Source of the DNA: an uncultured Spirochaetaceae bacterium
GTDB taxonomy: Bacteria; Spirochaetota; Spirochaetia; Sphaerochaetales; Sphaerochaetaceae
Direction: 5' to 3'
NCBI GenBank assembly: GCA_944389145.1
Contig: CALXLH010000014.1
Location: 62,001 to 126,000 of the forward strand
Length of the DNA stretch: 64,000 nt
Both the position numbers and the translations under genes were made by a program. Below, piece by piece: positions 42,089 through 50,114 of the stretch (the stretch's first letter is position 1; each line of letters starts with the position of its first letter). Under the pieces are notes generated by a model. That model was not told where the DNA came from. It saw nothing but the letters and a program-made list of their open reading frames with translations, and made no database searches.

Positions 42089-43423
42089 TCACTTCAGCCA
42101 ACGACTTCTGGAAAGATACGCCAGGAAGATCAGGGAAGATACGAACCATGTCAGCGGATATGCCGAGTAGATCACCATCATATCATGATGGAATGAGAGC
42201 ATCACGCTTACGTATATAACGCGTATGACGCACCAGGAAAGCAGCATCACGAGCATCGGGACGAAGGCCCTGCCCGCTCCCCTGAGCATACCCGCGCTTC
42301 CATGCGAGATGGCGACGAGGAAATAGAAGAACGCCTCAAGCCTCGCCTGCCTCACGCCGTAGGCTATGACTTCCCCATCAGAGGTGAAGAGCCCTACCAG
42401 AAAAGGAGCAGATATGAACAGGAGGACTCCGACGAGCTCTGCCGCGACCAGGTTCATCGCCATCCCCTCCCAAGCCCCCTTCCTCGCCCTCCTGAGATCT
42501 CCTGCTCCTGCCATCTGCGCTATGAACGTCGTGAAGGCCAGGGAGAACGATGTTATGGGCAGCAGGACGAAGCCCTCGATCTTCGCATAGACCCCGAAGC
42601 CTGCTATGGCAGCGGAAGGAAAGCCATTGACGGAAGCCTGGATCACGGTATTTGCAAGGCCTACTATCGAATTCTGCATGCCGGAAGGAAGTCCGAAGCG
42701 TATGATTGATCTCAGCTCATGCACATCGATCCTTATGTCCTTCATATCCACCGAAACATCACCGACGCCCTTCATGAGACGACGGAGACAGAGCAGCGAG
42801 CTTACAGCCTGCGAGACTATGGTGGCAAGCGCGGCTGAACCGACGCCAAGCCCGAAGACACCTACGAGCAGAAGATCAAGCACGATGTTTATGAGTGATG
42901 AGGCGATAAGATAGCAAAGCGGATGCCGGCTATCTCCCAGGGCATTGATTATCCCCATCAGCACGTTGTACATGACAGAGAAGAATATACCGGCAGAGTA
43001 GATACGGAAGTACGATGCGCTTATCGGGAGAAGAGTCTCAGGCGTGGAGATCCAGCGGAGTATCGAAGGAGTGAAAAGGACGGCGAATATCGTGATCGCC
43101 AATCCGGCAAGGATACCGAAGGCTATATCAGATGATATCGCCCGCTGAAGCCGCTCCCTGTCACCTGCTCCATACGCGCGGGATATGACCACGCCGGCGC
43201 CGACAGCCATGCCATTGAAGAATCCCACCATCATGAATATCAGCGATCCTGAGGAGGAGACTGCGGCAAGCGCGTCAGGTCCGAGGAAATTACCTACGAT
43301 GAGGGTATCGGCGGCATTGTAAAGCTGCTGAAAGAGGTTGCCGAGCAGCAGAGGCAGCATGAATGCGATCAGCTTCCCCGCTATTGACCCTGAAGAGAAA
43401 TCGACAACCCCTTTACCAGACAT
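42089..43423 (-). CDS. MATE family multidrug/solute efflux transporter
   Basis: A 444-residue, 12-helix transporter coupling efflux to sodium or proton flow. The family N-terminus is clear: SSGSIAGKLIAFMLPLLLGN, followed by LFQQLYNAADTLIVGNFLG. The second half repeats the fold (SIIRFGLPSGMQNSIVGLANTV). I start at MSGKGVV; the longer upstream frame would contain the promoter. A TATAAT ends 7 bases before this ATG and only a weak GAGG is present. The drug or metabolite is unknown. It lies upstream of the sugar operon but is separated from it by that operon's promoter. Confidence 0.9.
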   Translation of the reverse strand: MSGKGVVDFSSGSIAGKLIAFMLPLLLGNLFQQLYNAADTLIVGNFLGPDALAAVSSSGSLIFMMVGFFNGMAVGAGVVISRAYGAGDRERLQRAISSDIAFGILAGLAITIFAVLFTPSILRWISTPETLLPISASYFRIYSAGIFFSVMYNVLMGIINALGDSRHPLCYLIASSLINIVLDLLLVGVFGLGVGSAALATIVSQAVSSLLCLRRLMKGVGDVSVDMKDIRIDVHELRSIIRFGLPSGMQNSIVGLANTVIQASVNGFPSAAIAGFGVYAKIEGFVLLPITSFSLAFTTFIAQMAGAGDLRRARKGAWEGMAMNLVAAELVGVLLFISAPFLVGLFTSDGEVIAYGVRQARLEAFFYFLVAISHGSAGMLRGAGRAFVPMLVMLLSWCVIRVIYVSVMLSFHHDMMVIYSAYPLTWFVSSLIFLAYLSRSRWLK

Positions 43424-43430
43424 AGCCTCG

Positions 43431-43474
43431 ATTATAGCCAAAGACAGGCCTGTTGCAACGTGTCGGCCGACACG
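43431..43474 (-). promoter_or_regulatory. Strong promoter with two palindromes, MATE gene
   Basis: On the complement: TTGCAA (43453-43458), 16-base spacer, TATAAT (43431-43436). A 16-base perfect palindrome CGTGTCGGCCGACACG (43459-43474) abuts the -35, and a 10-base palindrome ACAGGCCTGT (43444-43453) fills much of the spacer. Either could bind a dimeric repressor such as a TetR-family protein. The predicted transcript begins at or one base before the ATG. Confidence 0.55.
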
Positions 43475-43506
43475 CACTGCAGCGTCTGCGCGGGAGCATC
43501 CGAGGG

Positions 43507-43682
43507 TCAGGAATAGACAGGCTTCAAGGCATTGGCGATGAAGGTGTCGAGGTCGAATACCGCATGGCTCTCCTTCATCCTCGCACGGGACTTGCTGCAG
43601 TATTCCAGAAGGCGGTTCCAGGCAAGGCGGCAGCAGCCGATGATGCGTTTCCTCTGCTCTCTGCCCTTTTGTGGGATATCAC
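43507..43682 (-). pseudogene. Remnant of an IS200/IS605-type tnpB (OrfB) gene
   Basis: Reading the complement gives about 57 open codons ending in TGA, with no start codon at the left. They include KRIIGCCRLAWNRLLEYC, closely resembling the N-terminal G-C-C-R-x-x-(W/Y)-N segment of TnpB/IS605 OrfB proteins, followed by a lysine/arginine-rich stretch and FDLDTFIANALK. No RuvC nuclease region follows. It lies directly after ung. I read this as a decayed transposon fragment, but a chance resemblance is possible. Confidence 0.4.
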
Positions 43683-44338
43683 CAGATTATCGGAGCCTGG
43701 CCTGTCTTGCGGAGAAAGTCATTGCAGGCCTTGAAATGGCCATTGCCGAAGAAGCCGCGATAGGCGCTCAGCGGGCTCGGATGGGCTGACTCGAGGATCA
43801 GATGGACGGGGCAGGAGATCAGGGCCTTCTTGCTTCTGGCATAGCTGCCCCAGAGGAGGAAGACCTTTGGTCGCTCGTCCGCGCCAAGCGCCCTTATCGC
43901 ATTATCCGTAAAGATCTCCCAGCCCTTGCCTGAATGGGATGCGGCCCGGTGCGCAGCTACGGTAAGCGTGCTGTTCAGAAGAAGCACTCCCTGCCTGGCC
44001 CAGCGAGTCAGGTCCCTTGACCAGGGGCCCTGTTCCACTCCTTCATTCATGATTTCCGTATGTATATTCTCAAGCGAGGGAGGCTCTGGGACATCCTCAT
44101 GCACGGAGAAGGAAAGCCCCATCGCCTGTCCGGCCTCATGATAAGGATCCTGGCCGACGATCACGACCTTTGTCTCGGCAAATGGAGTCAGGCGGAAGGC
44201 CGCGAAGATCTCATTCATGGGAGGATAGACGGTCTTCGTCGAATACTCATGCTTCAGGAACTGCCTGAGCTCCAGATAGTACGGCTTCACCTGCTCGATA
44301 TCAAAGAGCGGCTGCCAGTCATTGCCAACGTTTATCAT
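43679..44338 (-). CDS. ung: Uracil-DNA glycosylase
   Basis: Removes uracil from DNA, starting base excision repair. The family 1 motifs are intact: VGQDPYHEAG with catalytic Asp64 and His67, and HPSPLSAYRG near residue 184 with the catalytic histidine. Length 219 is normal. The ATG has no Shine-Dalgarno, but a near-consensus promoter ends 6 bases before it. A possible tnpB remnant follows the stop codon. Confidence 0.95.
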   Translation of the reverse strand: MINVGNDWQPLFDIEQVKPYYLELRQFLKHEYSTKTVYPPMNEIFAAFRLTPFAETKVVIVGQDPYHEAGQAMGLSFSVHEDVPEPPSLENIHTEIMNEGVEQGPWSRDLTRWARQGVLLLNSTLTVAAHRAASHSGKGWEIFTDNAIRALGADERPKVFLLWGSYARSKKALISCPVHLILESAHPSPLSAYRGFFGNGHFKACNDFLRKTGQAPIIW

Positions 44339-44344
44339 GCGGAT

Positions 44345-44373
44345 ATTATCCGCCTGCGTCAGGGAATTATCAA
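44345..44373 (-). promoter_or_regulatory. Promoter of ung (leaderless-type)
   Basis: On the complement: TTGATA (44368-44373), a 17-base spacer and GATAAT (44345-44350), five of six matches in each hexamer. The gap to the ATG is exactly 6 bases, so transcription should begin at the A of the start codon. Confidence 0.6.
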
Positions 44374-44406
44374 CAGGACATGAAGATCATTATTAATTTT
44401 ATATGG

Positions 44407-44435
44407 AATAATTATTCTTATTTAAGAATATTATT
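44407..44435 (+). promoter_or_regulatory. AT-rich inverted repeat upstream of the Nim-like gene
   Basis: AATAATTATTCTTA (44407-44420) and TAAGAATATTATT (44423-44435) form a long dyad with a 2-base spacer and one missing base. It lies about 70 bases before the start codon in an AT-rich gap and could be an operator or promoter-upstream element. Confidence 0.4.
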
Positions 44436-44502
44436 GTGCTATATATATTAGCATTGCCATTCACCGGAGATTCTGCTAGGAAGAAAAGGCAAGGAGGACG
44501 AT

Positions 44503-45003
44503 ATGTTCAGGGAGATGAGAAGGAGGATGCAGCAGCTGGACCGGGAAGAGGCAATCAGGATACTTACGGAAGGAAGCCACGGCACGCTCGCCCTCTCAGG
44601 GGATGATGGCTATCCTTACGCACTGCCTATCAGCTATGCATATTTCGATGATTGCCTGATATTCCATTCTGCCATCACCGGACATAAGATCGACTCGATC
44701 AGACGCTCAGGCAAGGCCTCATTCACAGTAGTGGAACGGGATGATGTGGTTCCTGAGGGATATACGACGCTCTATCGCAGCGTCATAGCATTCGGGCGCA
44801 TACGCATCATCGATGACGATGCGGAGAAGATAAGGCTGCTCAGGATTCTCTGTGCAAAATATGCCCCGATGAACAGCGATGAGCGGCGCGATCAGGCAAT
44901 AGGAGCCGATCTGCATAATACCGCTCTGCTCGTCCTTGACATAGAGCATATGACAGGAAAGGAATCGAAGGACCTTGCTTCAAGGAGGCACGCGCACCGC
45001 TAG
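44503..45003 (+). CDS. Nim-like pyridoxamine 5'-phosphate oxidase-fold flavoprotein
   Basis: A 166-residue FMN-binding split-barrel protein similar to 5-nitroimidazole reductases (NimA) and related proteins of anaerobes. Diagnostic parts: MRRRMQQLDREEAIRIL, GTLALSGDDGYPYALPISY, IFHSAITGHKIDSI and SFTVVERDDVVPEG, then TTLYRSVIAFGR. It probably reduces nitroaromatic or other small substrates; drug resistance should not be assumed. AAGGAGG is five bases before the ATG. It overlaps the convergent acetyltransferase gene by 4 bases. Confidence 0.85.
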   Translation: MFREMRRRMQQLDREEAIRILTEGSHGTLALSGDDGYPYALPISYAYFDDCLIFHSAITGHKIDSIRRSGKASFTVVERDDVVPEGYTTLYRSVIAFGRIRIIDDDAEKIRLLRILCAKYAPMNSDERRDQAIGADLHNTALLVLDIEHMTGKESKDLASRRHAHR

Positions 45004-45494
45004 ATCATCAGCTCATACGCCAGCTTCCTGTCGCCTTCGAAGATGACATAGCCGGTGAAAGAGAAGCCGAGCTTCTCAAGCAGATGCTGCATGATAGGAT
45101 TGAGCCGGTCGGTATCGATACGTATCGATAGGGCGCCGCTCAGGGCCGCCTGGGCTCTGCATCCATCGATGAGCGCAGGGAATAGGCCATGCCCCCTCGC
45201 CTCATCAGAGAACGCTATCCGATGCAGCGCTATATAAGGACCATCTGATAGCCATCGTCCATCTATGGAATCATAGGCGGCGTCATGGCCGACTATCGCA
45301 AGATATCCCATAGTGATTCCGTCGACGACGGCCTTATAGCCGATTCCAGTCCTTATATCCTCCTCTATCAGCGCAAGCGACGGATATCCATGGGCCCATT
45401 GCCTGTTGCCATATGAAAGCTGGAAGCTCCTCGCTTCCTCTATTATCTCCATGATGCGGCTGATATCTCCAGCCTCGGCTCTCATCAGTTCCAT
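45000..45494 (-). CDS. GNAT-family N-acetyltransferase
   Basis: A 164-residue acetyl-CoA-dependent transferase. Fold markers: MRAEAGDISRIMEIIEEAR at the start, the hydrophobic strand IALHRIAFSDEARGHGLF in which the acetyl-CoA loop R-G-x-G is EARGHG, and DTDRLNPIMQHLLEKLGF near the end. Substrate is unknown. TATCCT lies exactly 6 bases before the ATG with no Shine-Dalgarno, again a leaderless arrangement. The stop overlaps the convergent Nim-like gene. Confidence 0.8.
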   Translation of the reverse strand: MELMRAEAGDISRIMEIIEEARSFQLSYGNRQWAHGYPSLALIEEDIRTGIGYKAVVDGITMGYLAIVGHDAAYDSIDGRWLSDGPYIALHRIAFSDEARGHGLFPALIDGCRAQAALSGALSIRIDTDRLNPIMQHLLEKLGFSFTGYVIFEGDRKLAYELMI

Positions 45495-45526
45495 GAGAAG
45501 AGGATATCCAAAGACCGCAAGGATTG

Positions 45527-46663
45527 CTAGCGGCTTCGCTCTCCGGAGAAGAGCGCTATGCCTATCAGGGCGGTGAGCGGAGTGACAAGGACAATGCCGA
45601 AGGAGCCTGCAAGCGTCTGGACTATCTCCGCCGCGATCGACTTGGATGTGAATATGTTGGCTACAGGCGTCGCCTGGGCCATATATACCATCATCAGCGT
45701 GAGATAGCTCCCCATGTAGGCAAGCAGAAGAGTGGTTATCTGCGTGCCGACCCCCGCGCGTCCGACCTCCATGCCTGACCGGAAAAGCTCCTTGCCGGAT
45801 GCCTCCGGAGCATGTTCACGCACCTCCCACATCGCAGCAGAGACATCTATGGAGAGATCCATTATCGCACCTCCGGCGGAAAGGCAGACCACCCCGGAGA
45901 ACAGCGATGTGAGATCAAGATCCATGAAGCCGCAGTACAGCAGGGACTCGCTCATCTCCAGCACCGAGCCGTGGATGCGGAGGAACCATGTCATGAATAG
46001 CGATATCACCATGGTCAGAAGCATCGCGCAAAGCGATCCGAGGATTGCCGCGAGGCTCCTTCTATTCACCCCGGATACCATCGGAAGCGTCACGAGCGTC
46101 AGCAGCATCAGCGTGCCTACGCACATGAGAAGAGGATCCAGCCCATGGAGTATGGAAGGAATAAGGAGCTTCCAGATGGCAAGGAACGCGAACACGAACG
46201 AGAGAACCATCCTCAGTCCGCGCAGGCCGCTGAATGCGATGAGGGCAATGACGAATGCCGCTGCAAGCATCAGCTCCTTATCTATGCGGTAATAATCGAT
46301 GAGATTGATGAATATCGGCTCATCAGCCTCGTTGCGTTCTATAAGCGCCCATGCCGTATCTCCGGGAACGAATACCTTGTCATCCTTAAGGCTCCCGGAC
46401 AGGAGGTTTATCCCATCCATCTCTACTCCCTCATGCTCTCCAGAGAGAATACGTACACGCGCTCGCTGATCGCCTGTGCGGAACAGCCCTGTCTGTATTA
46501 TCGTACTGTCATTCGTGGACAGTATCTCGCTCCTGGCACCCGTGGCATTGAAGTATATATCCCTCTCGAATCCCGTAGGAACGAGGATAAGGACCAGCGA
46601 TGCCATGAGAAATGCAGCAATGAAGGCAAGATCCTTCCTTCTTTCTTTTCTTATCATAATCAA
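45527..46663 (-). CDS. YibE/F-like membrane protein
   Basis: A 378-residue protein of the YibE/F family (COG5438). An N-terminal membrane anchor is followed by a ~90-residue extracytoplasmic domain (ARVRILSGEHEGVEMDGINL, then the family's VFVPGDTAWALIE), and then about seven helices. Family function is not established. The gene follows alkaline phosphatase on the same strand after a stem-loop, without an obvious Shine-Dalgarno. Confidence 0.8.
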   Translation of the reverse strand: MIMIRKERRKDLAFIAAFLMASLVLILVPTGFERDIYFNATGARSEILSTNDSTIIQTGLFRTGDQRARVRILSGEHEGVEMDGINLLSGSLKDDKVFVPGDTAWALIERNEADEPIFINLIDYYRIDKELMLAAAFVIALIAFSGLRGLRMVLSFVFAFLAIWKLLIPSILHGLDPLLMCVGTLMLLTLVTLPMVSGVNRRSLAAILGSLCAMLLTMVISLFMTWFLRIHGSVLEMSESLLYCGFMDLDLTSLFSGVVCLSAGGAIMDLSIDVSAAMWEVREHAPEASGKELFRSGMEVGRAGVGTQITTLLLAYMGSYLTLMMVYMAQATPVANIFTSKSIAAEIVQTLAGSFGIVLVTPLTALIGIALFSGERSR

Positions 46664-46671
46664 CGGAGACA

Positions 46672-46692
46672 GGGGGAGGACAGGCCTCCCCC
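46672..46692 (-). terminator. Stem-loop after alkaline phosphatase
   Basis: GGGGGAGG and CCTCCCCC form a perfect 8-base stem with a 5-base loop, 19 bases past the phosphatase stop and just before the YibE/F start. The following bases (TGTCTCCG) give only a weak U-run, so read-through is possible. Confidence 0.5.
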
Positions 46693-46711
46693 GGCATGAT
46701 CTATCTATTAC

Positions 46712-48175
46712 TTACCTTGCGTCGGTAAGATCCATGAGCTTATGAGCGACCTCGGTGTTGTCATACGCGCCGACGAACGCCTCAGCACCCTCGCCATAGG
46801 CATATACAGGAACCGGAAGGCCAGTGTGCGCATAGCTCGTCCAGCCGATACCGGCCTTGTTGTTGATGATGTGCGTGAGCGTCACGCTGATCGGGCTATA
46901 GCCACCATAGAGGAGTGACTCCTCATAGCCATCGACATTGCCGCTCATCTGATCATCATAGGCCTTCTGGAGCTTGGCATACTCATACTCATCAAGCACG
47001 AGAGCCTCGTTCTGGGCAGTCTTTCCAGGAGCAACGAGTCCGAAGTACTCCTCGACCATCGCCATCATGTCGTCGAAAGTGAAGGATCCATCAGCCATCT
47101 CGTCCTCTACATAGCTGTCGAACTGCACATAAGAGCACTTCTGGGCGCGGAGGATATCGAAAGCGGTATTGTAGCCGGTAGCAGCATAGCCGATCGTCAT
47201 ACCACCTGTCTCATGATCGCCGGTGACGATGATAAGAGTCTCATCCGGATGGTTCTTGGCGAACTCGACGGCAACCTCGACAGCCTCATCAAGGGCAAGC
47301 GTGTCACTCATGTTGGCAACCGCGTCGTTGGCATGGCCGGCCCAGTCGATCTTTCCTCCCTCGACCATCATGAAGAAGCCAGTCTCGTTATCAAGCACAT
47401 CGATACCCTTCTTCACGAAATCCTTAAGGCGGAGAGAATCAGCTGGCGCATCGATATCATAAGGCATAGCGCCATCATCCTGAAGGACCGGGCTGTATGC
47501 ATATACCTTGCCGCTATTGCCATTCAGGCTGAGGATCGTGTCCCTATCGTTAGTCACAAGGTAACCGTTGTCCTCAAGGACCTCATAGATAGACTTATCG
47601 CCATCATCGGCCTTGTTCACTGAGCCACCGGCAAAATACTCAAAGCCGGAAGCAGCCATCTGCAGCCCGATATCATAGTAGTCATTCCTCGATGCGATAT
47701 GCGCATAGAATGCGGCAGGGGTAGCATGGTTGATCGTGACAGAAGAGACGATGCCGATCTTCCATCCCTTGTCATGGAGCATCTCCGCGATGGTCACGCC
47801 CGGAGTGACCTTGTCGATTCCCATGCCGATGACGCCGCTATGCGTCTTGTAGCCAGAGGAAAGAGAGGTGGCAGTAGATGCCGAATCAGGGCAGAAGGAG
47901 GTCGCGTCCTGCGTATACTGAAGTCCCACTACAGGAAACTGCGTGAACGTAAGTTCCTCAAGATCGATGAGTCCCGGCTCGTTGCAGCCGTTATAAACCT
48001 GCGCAGCGTTGGTCTGAGGAGAGCTCATGCCATCTCCGATGAACATGAACACATACTTCGGAGAAGCATCCTCCACATACTTGTTGATTGTTTTTTCCGT
48101 CTCCATATCGCCAGAGGCGAATGCTGCGGAGACGATCAGGATGAGAGACATCAGCATGACCGTAAGTCTTTTCAT
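46712..48175 (-). CDS. phoA: Alkaline phosphatase, exported
   Basis: A 487-residue periplasmic phosphomonoesterase. It has a signal peptide ending AFASG. The catalytic serine is in CPDSASTATS (Ser98), the metal aspartate in FIGDGMSS (Asp48), further metal ligands in KIDWAGHAND and GDHETGG, and the last zinc histidine in YAHTGLPVPVYAYG. The two ends match bacterial PhoA closely. GGAGGAATTAAG precedes the ATG. A possible Pho-type box lies ~85 bases upstream, and phosphate uptake genes are 4 kb away. Confidence 0.94.
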   Translation of the reverse strand: MKRLTVMLMSLILIVSAAFASGDMETEKTINKYVEDASPKYVFMFIGDGMSSPQTNAAQVYNGCNEPGLIDLEELTFTQFPVVGLQYTQDATSFCPDSASTATSLSSGYKTHSGVIGMGIDKVTPGVTIAEMLHDKGWKIGIVSSVTINHATPAAFYAHIASRNDYYDIGLQMAASGFEYFAGGSVNKADDGDKSIYEVLEDNGYLVTNDRDTILSLNGNSGKVYAYSPVLQDDGAMPYDIDAPADSLRLKDFVKKGIDVLDNETGFFMMVEGGKIDWAGHANDAVANMSDTLALDEAVEVAVEFAKNHPDETLIIVTGDHETGGMTIGYAATGYNTAFDILRAQKCSYVQFDSYVEDEMADGSFTFDDMMAMVEEYFGLVAPGKTAQNEALVLDEYEYAKLQKAYDDQMSGNVDGYEESLLYGGYSPISVTLTHIINNKAGIGWTSYAHTGLPVPVYAYGEGAEAFVGAYDNTEVAHKLMDLTDAR

Positions 48176-48274
48176 CTTAATTCCTCCAATAAAGGTTGTT
48201 AGACTTGATTACGATTCGGAGTCTATCAGCAAGGCGGAAGCCAATCCGCCAGCGCACGGTTAGATAGCTGTAAA
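48176..48274 (-). promoter_or_regulatory. phoA leader with possible Pho-type box and hairpin
   Basis: On the complement, TTTACA (48269-48274) and CTAACC (48258-48263) are spaced 11 bases apart, as in PhoP boxes of Bacillus. A hairpin GGCGGA/TCCGCC (48233-48250) follows. The same kind of repeat is present upstream of the PiT gene. No strong -10 is evident. Confidence 0.3.
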
Positions 48275-48317
48275 ACAATCATGAAGAAAACAGCCAGGAG
48301 GTTAAGAGCATGAAAAG

Positions 48318-48341
48318 AAGGGCGGCACTGCCGCCGCCCTT
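48318..48341 (-). terminator. Rho-independent terminator of the cysteine desulfidase-like gene
   Basis: AAGGGCGGC and GCCGCCCTT form a 9-base perfect stem with a 6-base loop, 20 bases after the stop codon, followed on the minus strand by CTTTTC. Confidence 0.75.
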
Positions 48342-48361
48342 GAAAAGCATAGGTTAACGAA

Positions 48362-49636
48362 TCATTCAGAGACCATCACGCTGAGTATGCTCTCATCAGT
48401 GGATGCCATGCCCTTGCTGGCAATCTCTCCCACTCCGGATATCGTATCCTCCACGTTCTCCTTGACGATCCCGTCGCCCGGAAGGAAGTTATCATTTTCC
48501 ATCGCGAGGTCATGCCCCATGAGAGCAGCCTCAACGGCAAGCGATATCTTCGCTGCGCATGATGGCTTCGCGCCATCGCAGACCATGCCTGATATCGTGG
48601 CAAGCGTATTCGAGATAGTCTCGTTTATCTGCTCCTGGGATCCCCCCTGGAGCCATGTGATGGCCGCGGCGGCACCGCAGGCGGCATTGACAGCTCCGCA
48701 GTATGCAGAAAGCCTGCCGATCTTCGTCTTCTGATGAATGGCGATGAGATTGCTTATCGCAAGGGCACGAAGCAGCTTCTCGTGCGACATGCCGTTGTGC
48801 TTGACGAATTCTATCACCGGTATCGAGACAGTTATCCCCTGATTCCCGCTCCCTGAGTTTATCACGACAGGATATACGCACCCGCTCATGCGCGCGTCAG
48901 ACCCGGCTGCAGCTACCGCCTTGGCCGTCGTCAGGAAATCCTGGGATCTTGTATCAAGAAGATACTGCCCGATGTTAGATCCCCATTTATTCCTGAGGCC
49001 CTCCTCGCAGATTGCTGTATTGCACTCGATCTGCGGTTCGATGATCGGGGCAATCGTCGAGAGCTCAACAGTCTCGCCATACTCGATTATATCTGCGACA
49101 TTAAGGGAAGAACGGTCCGTCAGGGATTGATTCATATCCTCAGCACTGCCGTCCCTGGCAAGGAGTATCTCACCGTTCCTCTCTTCCCTCACGATGTTCG
49201 TATGCTGATGTATGACCTCAACGAGCGCCGAGTCATCGCCCTTGTGCATCCTGATGATGAAATGCAGGCTTGCGCCCGTTCTCAGGAGAGATACCCTGAT
49301 GCGCCCTTCTGAGAGATACTCCCTCACAGAGGGAAGCTCCTCCTCCGAGACGGCAGAGAGCACTTCGAGCCCCAGAGAAGGATCTCCGACGATCATGCCG
49401 GTGGCAACAGCCGCCTCTATCCCTTTCAGTCCCCCGGAGTTTGGGATTATCACGCTCTTGACGTTCTTTATTATATTGCCGCTGCATTCAGCATCTACCC
49501 GGTCAGGCAGCGCACCAAGTATCTTCCGGCACTCAGCAGCCGCATATGCAAGCGCGATAGGCTCCGTACACCCCAGAGCCGGGACAAGCTCCTCCTTGAG
49601 GATCGCGGTATAAGTCTCACTCCTGGTCATCATCAA
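48362..49636 (-). CDS. L-cysteine desulfidase / UPF0597 family protein
   Basis: A 424-residue protein of the CyuA/YhaM family related to the iron-sulfur L-serine dehydratase alpha chain. Conserved cysteines are seen in ALGCTEPIALAYAA, CGAVNAACGA and MVCDGAKPSCAAK, which likely hold a [4Fe-4S] cluster. The reaction would convert L-cysteine to pyruvate, sulfide and ammonia. GAAGGAG precedes a run of ATG codons. It is next to, but divergent from, the tryptophanase-family gene; both are amino-acid beta-eliminating enzymes. Confidence 0.85.
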   Translation of the reverse strand: MMMTRSETYTAILKEELVPALGCTEPIALAYAAAECRKILGALPDRVDAECSGNIIKNVKSVIIPNSGGLKGIEAAVATGMIVGDPSLGLEVLSAVSEEELPSVREYLSEGRIRVSLLRTGASLHFIIRMHKGDDSALVEVIHQHTNIVREERNGEILLARDGSAEDMNQSLTDRSSLNVADIIEYGETVELSTIAPIIEPQIECNTAICEEGLRNKWGSNIGQYLLDTRSQDFLTTAKAVAAAGSDARMSGCVYPVVINSGSGNQGITVSIPVIEFVKHNGMSHEKLLRALAISNLIAIHQKTKIGRLSAYCGAVNAACGAAAAITWLQGGSQEQINETISNTLATISGMVCDGAKPSCAAKISLAVEAALMGHDLAMENDNFLPGDGIVKENVEDTISGVGEIASKGMASTDESILSVMVSE

Positions 49637-49648
49637 AACTCCTTCGAA

Positions 49649-49792
49649 TCAGCAGCTGCGGCATGCGGCAGCCGCAGCCTGCAGGCGGGGCATATCCTGT
49701 CCGGTCGCGAGCGTGCTGCCAGCCCCGAGGATGAATCTGGCATTATCAAGCGACTCGATCATGCCGTGCGCCGATCTGCAGAGAGATTCCAT
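49649..49792 (-). pseudogene. Possible C-terminal remnant of a URO-D/corrinoid methyltransferase-type gene
   Basis: A 47-codon open stretch, ending 12 bases before the cysteine desulfidase ATG, reads ARFILGAGSTLATGQDMPRL and then an alanine-rich end. This resembles the C-terminal (F/Y)ILxxGxxxxxGxPxxNIxA helix of uroporphyrinogen decarboxylase-like methyltransferases. No ribosome site is present, and the frame upstream continues through a TGA into a further open stretch. A decayed gene end is the best reading; confidence is low. Confidence 0.3.
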
Positions 49793-50114
49793 TCAGTCAG
49801 GGCAGCGCTTTCCCGCAGCCAGATACAGATTATACCACCCAACTCTCGTCAGCGAAACAGAAGAGGCTTCCATGATGAGGCCGCTGAGTCCCTTGAGAGC
49901 CCAGCGCTTCCCTGATCGGCATCTTGCTGACACAGAACCGCTGAGTGAGCACGCTTTCGGTGAAGATATCATACGGCCGTAGCCCACGTAATATGATTTC
50001 CATGCAAATGAATATTTATTCAGTCGATATAGAAAATAATGCATAAGATTGTTTTTATATTTGACAGCAATGGGCTGAGAGATGAAACTAAGGAAATGAA
50101 AAAGGAGGCTTGCA
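49793..50114. other. Intergenic region before the tryptophanase-family gene
   Basis: The part 49793-50044 is open on the minus strand (about 83 codons, including IMEASSVSLTRVGWYNLYLA) in the same frame as the remnant above, with no ribosome site and no family I recognise. The part from ~49980 is AT-rich and must hold the promoter of the plus-strand lyase. I saw no tryptophan-containing leader peptide of the TnaC kind. Confidence 0.35.

Noticed and set aside
49980-50114. TnaC-like leader peptide before the tryptophanase-family gene
   Set aside because: No short frame with a ribosome site and a critical tryptophan is present.
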